A DNA stretch of 9,772 nucleotides from JBDNFP01 sp041689775. GTDB lineage: Bacteria; Bacteroidota; Bacteroidia; Cytophagales; Spirosomataceae. Shown here piece after piece: positions 6,141 through 9,772 of this stretch. The stretch spans positions 1 through 9,772 of the forward strand of contig JBDNFP010000098.1 in assembly GCA_041689775.1 (NCBI GenBank). Direction: 5' to 3'. Each line of letters opens with the position of its first letter. The stretch's first letter is position 1. Below the pieces are notes generated by a model. That model made no database searches and was not told the DNA's origin. It saw nothing but the letters and a program-made list of their open reading frames with translations. The position numbers and the translations under genes were made by a program.

Positions 6141-7853
6141 ATGTCAACTACGAATGAAGCATCCCAACCCGACCTTCCCCCAAAATACTACCTTGATAAT
6201 TTCAGATTTGTCCTCGATTTTGTCAAAAACCTATACGAGTCCATCCTAAGTCCGGCCGAAGAGCAATTTTTGGAGACTTTCGAAGCTATGACGGAAAATG
6301 CCCAATGCCTTTTTGTACGGTTCAGCAACCGACGTGGGGCATTCTTCAAAGTCAATAGTATCTACTACCCAGAACTTACCGATATTCCCGCCTTGCTTAC
6401 CGAATTATTGGAAGCTGGTTTTATTGAAAATCTTGGGAGCGAACATTCCGGCCGGGCACCCGAAGTAGTGAATCTTTTTACCAAACCGGAGCTACTACTG
6501 CTCACTCAGGCGCTGGCCCCGGAATTCCCCCCCCCAAAAAGCATTCGGAAGCCAGACCTTTTACGGTGGCTCTTGAATGAGTACATTTTTGCGGATCTAT
6601 TAGAAGGTATAGAAGCCTCTGAGCCCGTGATTAAAGTTAGTTGCGAATCAGAGGTAATGATGATGAAGTTTCTCTTTTTCGGGAATCGCTACGATGACAT
6701 GACCGAATTTGTGATCCGGGATTTGGGCCACGTGAAGTTTCAATCGTTTCAGGAAGAAAACTTTTCGGTTCGGTTTGAAACCCGCAAGGATGTCGAAGAT
6801 AAGCTGATGATCTCCCTCACCGGAGAAACCTTCCATGAACAAAAGGAAGAACTCCCTCCCGAGGAAATATATGACTGGTTTATGAACTGGCAAGGCGGCT
6901 TGGTAGGTGAACTCAGCGAGGTGGCGCAGCCCTCCTACCGTCGGTTAGTACTTAAAGTCGGTGCCTGGCTCGAGCGAAAAAAACTACCGGAACAGGCGTT
7001 AACTACCTATCAGCTCACGGATTATGCGCCTTCTCGGGAACGCCGTACCCGACTACTTCAACGGATTGGGGCTATGGAAGAAGCCTTGGCTCTGTGTGAA
7101 GATATTATATCTGACCCACAAAATGCTGACGAGCGCTTCTTTGGGCTAGATTACAGGGAAAAGATTCTGAATAAGAAGAAAAAAGTCATTCGCCGCACTA
7201 CCCAAGCCTTGCAATCAGCCGAATCGATCAGTATCCCCATATCTTACCGTTTCAGAGTTGAGTTGGGGGTAATGGAGTATTATAGGGCGCAGGAAAAAAA
7301 GGCCGTTTTCAGTGAGAACGAACCTTGGAGGGCCTTATTCGGCTTAATCTTTTGGGATGTTATTTATGATACCAACGTACGGGCTATTCATCATCCTTTG
7401 CAGCGGGTTCCTTCTGATTTTTTCTTGCCCGACTTTTTTATCAAAAGAGAAGCACTTCTCCGCAATCGTCTAAAAGAATTGGACCATACAGAGGCCTTTG
7501 TCGAGCGTGTATATGCTACCTATACCGAAAAGCTAGGGACTGCGAATGTGTTGGTGGCCTGGTACAACGGACTGCTGGAAGCAGTACTTTTGATCATACA
7601 CTATCTGACTCCTAAGCAACTACACGCAATACTATTGGAAATGGCCCAAAACCTAAGGGAAAATACCCGTGGGTTTCCAGACTTGCTGGTCTGGAAGGAC
7701 GATTACTATGATTTTATTGAGGTAAAGTCACCCACTGACCACCTCTCGGCGCAGCAACTACACTGGCAACACTATTTTGCATCCATTGGCGTTATTAGTA
7801 AGGTACTTCGCGTAACCTGGTCATTGGACGAAATTGAAAAAATAGAGGAATAA
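6141..7853 (+). CDS. fan1: FAN1-type VRR-NUC structure-specific nuclease
   Basis: Homologous to Fanconi-associated nuclease 1, which cleaves flapped and branched DNA from 5' ends and helps remove interstrand crosslinks in eukaryotes; bacterial versions such as the Pseudomonas aeruginosa enzyme are known. The protein is 570 residues. The N-terminal part, YYLDNFRFVLDFV (16-28) through RRGAFFK, matches the SAP/winged-helix DNA-binding region. Residues about 265-330 look like the TPR-type helical segment (AWLERKKLPEQAL, EEALALCEDII). The C-terminal VRR-NUC nuclease, a PD-(D/E)XK fold, shows RGFPDLLVW with Asp514 and EVKSPTDHLS with Glu527 and Lys529. Upstream metal-site candidates are Glu374 and Glu392/394, before PWRALFGLIFWDVIYD. 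ATG 6141 is preferred over the TTG at 6027. A C9 tract at codons 129-132 makes the gene frameshift-prone. It looks monocistronic; the following cytochrome has its own promoter. In vivo role here is inferred from family. Confidence 0.92.
   Translation: MSTTNEASQPDLPPKYYLDNFRFVLDFVKNLYESILSPAEEQFLETFEAMTENAQCLFVRFSNRRGAFFKVNSIYYPELTDIPALLTELLEAGFIENLGSEHSGRAPEVVNLFTKPELLLLTQALAPEFPPPKSIRKPDLLRWLLNEYIFADLLEGIEASEPVIKVSCESEVMMMKFLFFGNRYDDMTEFVIRDLGHVKFQSFQEENFSVRFETRKDVEDKLMISLTGETFHEQKEELPPEEIYDWFMNWQGGLVGELSEVAQPSYRRLVLKVGAWLERKKLPEQALTTYQLTDYAPSRERRTRLLQRIGAMEEALALCEDIISDPQNADERFFGLDYREKILNKKKKVIRRTTQALQSAESISIPISYRFRVELGVMEYYRAQEKKAVFSENEPWRALFGLIFWDVIYDTNVRAIHHPLQRVPSDFFLPDFFIKREALLRNRLKELDHTEAFVERVYATYTEKLGTANVLVAWYNGLLEAVLLIIHYLTPKQLHAILLEMAQNLRENTRGFPDLLVWKDDYYDFIEVKSPTDHLSAQQLHWQHYFASIGVISKVLRVTWSLDEIEKIEE
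6527..6535 (+). repeat. C9 homopolymer tract inside the FAN1 gene
   Basis: Nine consecutive C followed by five A fall within codons for Glu-Phe-Pro-Pro-Pro-Lys. Loss of one C brings TGA at 6574-6576 into frame, and gain of one C brings TGA at 6578-6580 into frame. Either slip would give a product of about 145 residues without the nuclease domain. The tract is directly visible; any role as a switch is inference. Confidence 0.9.
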
Positions 7854-7878
7854 TATTCCGTTAATTACGCCACTTGTG

Positions 7879-7886
7879 TACTTTTG
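7879..7886 (+). promoter_or_regulatory. Predicted -7 promoter element of the cytochrome c gene
   Basis: TACTTTTG matches the Bacteroidetes -7 consensus TAnnTTTG exactly. It lies 25 bases after the FAN1 stop codon and about 48 bases before the cytochrome ATG. No good TTG -33 element is visible at the usual distance. Its position overlaps the TTG that would start the longest open frame, which supports the ATG at 7935. Confidence 0.6.
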
Positions 7887-7934
7887 TTGCGAAGATTAAT
7901 ACAGATCCTTAATTTTATTTACCTGATTAAAAAA

Positions 7935-8288
7935 ATGAAGAAGAAAATCGGAATGCTTTGGGCAACGGCTGTTGCTATGTTGATGGGATTGAGCGCCGCG
8001 CATGCCCAGGTGAAAGTACCTGAGGAGATTACAACTCTGATGAACAAACATGCTTGTAGTGCATGCCATCGTGTAGACGCCCGCCTCGTGGGACCAGCCT
8101 ACACGGATGTTGCAACGAAGAAATATACGGACGAAAAAATTGTTGAGTTAATTTATAAGCCTGTACCAGCCAACTGGCCCGGCTACCCACCAATGGCAGC
8201 GATGACTCAGGTTCCTAAGGATGATGCCCTTAAACTTGCTGTTTATATTAATTCCCTTGCACCCAAGGCAGCGGCTAAGAAGAAATAA
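7935..8288 (+). CDS. Secreted monohaem class I cytochrome c
   Basis: A 117-residue electron carrier. MKKK, a hydrophobic core (about 6-20) and AHA before Gln25 make a clear Sec signal peptide, so the mature protein of about 93 residues is periplasmic, where haem is attached. The haem site is Cys41-Ser-Ala-Cys44-His45 in HACSACHRVD, followed by VGPAY, the pattern of the c551/c552 type. The distal Met ligand should be Met87 or Met90 in GYPPMAAM. A C-terminal helix (DDALKLAVYINSLAPK) and a Lys/Ala-rich tail end the protein. By family it shuttles electrons to a terminal oxidase or peroxidase; no partner gene is in the window. The ATG at 7935 follows an A-rich stretch and is the only start that gives a normal signal peptide. 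Confidence 0.92.
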   Translation: MKKKIGMLWATAVAMLMGLSAAHAQVKVPEEITTLMNKHACSACHRVDARLVGPAYTDVATKKYTDEKIVELIYKPVPANWPGYPPMAAMTQVPKDDALKLAVYINSLAPKAAAKKK

Positions 8289-8302
8289 TAAGACCTAGTT
8301 CT

Positions 8303-8343
8303 AAATTCTGAGATCTTAATTCAATAGTAAGATCTCAGAATTT
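8303..8343. terminator. Long perfect hairpin between convergent genes, likely bidirectional terminator
   Basis: A perfect 16-bp inverted repeat (8303-8318 and 8328-8343, arms AAATTCTGAGATCTTA and its complement) with a 9-base loop lies between the stop codons of the convergent cytochrome and peptidase genes. The outer AAATT/AATTT pairs stand in for a T-tract in both directions, but no strong run of T follows, so termination efficiency is uncertain. Confidence 0.65.
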
Positions 8344-8349
8344 CTTGCT

Positions 8350-9645
8350 TCAGTCCTCCTCGGGCAAAAATGTCAGGTAACTAAACTGACTCTCTTCAAA
8401 CATGTCCTGCGCCAATTCCTGCAATTGTCCGGAAGTAACGTTTTGAATCTCCGTAAATATTTCCTGCAAAGTATCTACCCGGCCCGTATCCAACAGGCTC
8501 TTACCCATCATGAGCATGAAACTCAGGTTACTTTCTTCTGACATCGCCATTTGGCCCATCAACTGCACTTTCGTATGATGAAGCTGACTGGTCGATAAGG
8601 GGACTTCCCGTAGTCGCTTTAATTCTTTATTGATTAGGCTAATACTCCGGTTCAGTTGCTTTTGCTCCGTTCCAAAATAAATGCCGAGGTATCCCGTATC
8701 AAGATAAGCAGTATAATTTGCGTCAATAGAGTATACAAAGCCGTAGCGCTCGCGCAAGGCCATGTTAAAGCGCGAATTCATTCCGGGACCTCCCAGTAAA
8801 TTTACGAGCATAAAAAACGACAACCGGCGGTCATCATTTAACGCATAAGAAGGACGACCCATGGCGCATTGGGCCTGCGTCAACGATCGGTGTACTTCTT
8901 GCCGGATAGGTTGGTAAAGCGTAGGAGCCGTCCGCTTCCTCGTCGTTTTTTTGAATGGAATGGCACTGAGGTACTTTTCCGCCGAGCGCACAACCTTGGC
9001 AAAAGGTAACCGACTCACCGAGGAAACGATAATTGTTTCGGTATCAAGATGCTCGGCAATAAACGCACGCAGGTCTTCCCGGCTAAACCCCTTTACGGTT
9101 TCGGCCGTGCCCAGAATATTATACCCTAACGAATGTTCCGGAAAAAGCAGGGTATCAAAATCATCCTGAATAGCATCTTCGGGGGAGTCGTAGTACATGG
9201 ACATCTCCTCCAAAATCACATTCCTCTCCCGCTCAATCTGTTTTTCTGGAAAAATCGAGTGAAATGAAATATCCGTCAGCAGTTCCAGCGCTTTGTCAAA
9301 ATGTTCGTTGAGAACCGAGGCGTGAAAGCAGATTTTTTCTTTGGTGGTGTAGGCATTCAGCTCTCCCCCTACAATTTCAAGGCGGTTGATGATATGGTGA
9401 GAGCGCCGTTTCTCGGTACCTTTAAACGCCATGTGCTCCCAGAAGTGCGCGAGGCCCTGTTGTTCAGGTGATTCGTCACGACTTCCGATATCCAGCATGA
9501 TACCACAATGAGCAATCTGGGTATGAGGCACTTGTTTGTGCGCAATACGAATCCCATTGGCAAGAGTATGAATCTGGTATTCTTCCTGCACGTTAGGTAG
9601 CGTTGGCCCGGTAGTCAATTTTTTTTGGGTACTGTTATTTGTCAT
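8350..9645 (-). CDS. M16 family zinc metallopeptidase
   Basis: A 431-residue peptidase related to the mitochondrial processing peptidase beta subunit and bacterial M16B proteases. The inverted zinc motif HxxEH is at 67-71 (His67-Phe-Trp-Glu70-His71); Glu70 is the predicted catalytic base and Glu147 in RNVILEEMSMY the third zinc ligand, 76 residues after His71 as in the family. The second, inactive-type half (about 245-431) holds the Arg298/Tyr305 pair in ALRERYGFVYS, which in relatives helps bind substrate. Length fits a one-clam-half subunit that works as a dimer. There is no signal peptide, so a cytoplasmic location is likely; the substrate is unknown. The ATG at 9643-9645 is chosen over an upstream in-frame TTG. 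No second M16 gene is adjacent. Confidence 0.93.
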   Translation of the reverse strand: MTNNSTQKKLTTGPTLPNVQEEYQIHTLANGIRIAHKQVPHTQIAHCGIMLDIGSRDESPEQQGLAHFWEHMAFKGTEKRRSHHIINRLEIVGGELNAYTTKEKICFHASVLNEHFDKALELLTDISFHSIFPEKQIERERNVILEEMSMYYDSPEDAIQDDFDTLLFPEHSLGYNILGTAETVKGFSREDLRAFIAEHLDTETIIVSSVSRLPFAKVVRSAEKYLSAIPFKKTTRKRTAPTLYQPIRQEVHRSLTQAQCAMGRPSYALNDDRRLSFFMLVNLLGGPGMNSRFNMALRERYGFVYSIDANYTAYLDTGYLGIYFGTEQKQLNRSISLINKELKRLREVPLSTSQLHHTKVQLMGQMAMSEESNLSFMLMMGKSLLDTGRVDTLQEIFTEIQNVTSGQLQELAQDMFEESQFSYLTFLPEED

Positions 9646-9675
9646 TATTAATAAACACAAAAACCTTCCTTATAA

Positions 9676-9709
9676 TTTGCGGAGGTACGTACAAAATTAC
9701 TCATTTTTG
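9676..9709 (+). promoter_or_regulatory. Possible promoter of the right-edge glycosyltransferase gene
   Basis: TTTG at 9676-9679 and CATTTTTG at 9702-9709 are 22 bases apart and differ from the Bacteroidetes -33/-7 consensus at one base. The implied start of transcription is about a dozen bases before the ATG at 9729. The region overlaps the oppositely directed -7 element at 9692-9699. Confidence 0.4.
9692..9699 (-). promoter_or_regulatory. Predicted -7 promoter element of the M16 peptidase gene
   Basis: Read on the minus strand the sequence is TAATTTTG, an exact TAnnTTTG match, about 47 bases upstream of the peptidase ATG. A matching -33 element is not evident. Confidence 0.5.
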
Positions 9710-9728
9710 TCGGATACTGACTTAATCT

Positions 9729-9772
9729 ATGATTCCGCAGCGTATTCTCGTCATCCAAACGGCCTTTCTTGG
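9729..9772 (+). CDS. N-terminus of a probable family 9 glycosyltransferase (heptosyltransferase-like), cut by the window end
   Basis: Only 14 complete codons and the start of a Gly codon are present, reading MIPQRILVIQTAFLG. The ILVIQTAFLG stretch, normally followed by Asp, is the first beta strand and loop of ADP-heptose:LPS heptosyltransferases (GT9), which add sugars to the lipopolysaccharide core at the inner membrane. The identification rests on this short motif alone. The gene is divergent from the M16 peptidase with 83 bases between start codons. Confidence 0.55.
   Translation, partial: MIPQRILVIQTAFL

Noticed and set aside
7884..7934. Upstream TTG start for the cytochrome c
   Set aside because: It overlaps the predicted -7 element and would place 17 residues before a normal signal peptide.

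Overview
The window looks like chromosomal DNA from a member of the Bacteroidetes (Bacteroidota), probably order Cytophagales. The grounds are an outer-membrane beta-barrel TonB-dependent receptor of the type abundant in that phylum, start codons without Shine-Dalgarno sequences, and several good matches to the phylum's TAnnTTTG -7 promoter element upstream of genes. Genus cannot be fixed from the sequence alone. I see no tRNA, rRNA, riboswitch or CRISPR array.

Layout. Bases 1 to about 229 are the right end of an insertion sequence: the C-terminal tail of a DDE transposase, carrying an in-frame TAA, then the IS end. This element sits inside a TonB-dependent receptor gene. The receptor remnant (230-2263) resumes in mid plug domain, lacks its signal peptide and N-terminal domain, and ends before a clear terminator at 2313-2343. 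Next is a 477-residue redox flavoprotein (2464-3897) made of two glutaredoxin-like domains fused to a thioredoxin reductase. Converging on it from the minus strand are a type II haloacid dehalogenase-like HAD hydrolase (3919-4590) and phosphoglycerate kinase, pgk (4683-5870), with a strong terminator between them. An AT-rich divergent intergenic region separates pgk from a plus-strand FAN1-type nuclease (6141-7853), which contains a nine-cytosine tract. A small secreted monohaem cytochrome c (7935-8288) follows, and a perfect 16-bp hairpin separates it from a convergent M16 zinc peptidase (8350-9645). At the right edge a divergent gene begins (9729), whose first residues look like a family 9 glycosyltransferase (heptosyltransferase).

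How the genes relate. There is no obvious multi-gene operon. Most genes stand alone, with their own promoter or terminator, and are housekeeping or stress functions: glycolysis, thiol redox, DNA crosslink repair, respiration and proteolysis. The most distinctive items are the double-glutaredoxin/thioredoxin reductase fusion, which parallels AhpF in plan but has a glutaredoxin-like front end; the IS-disrupted receptor; and the homopolymer tract in the FAN1 gene, where a single-base slip in either direction would end translation within about 15 codons. I see no convincing evidence for a wholly new multi-gene system here.
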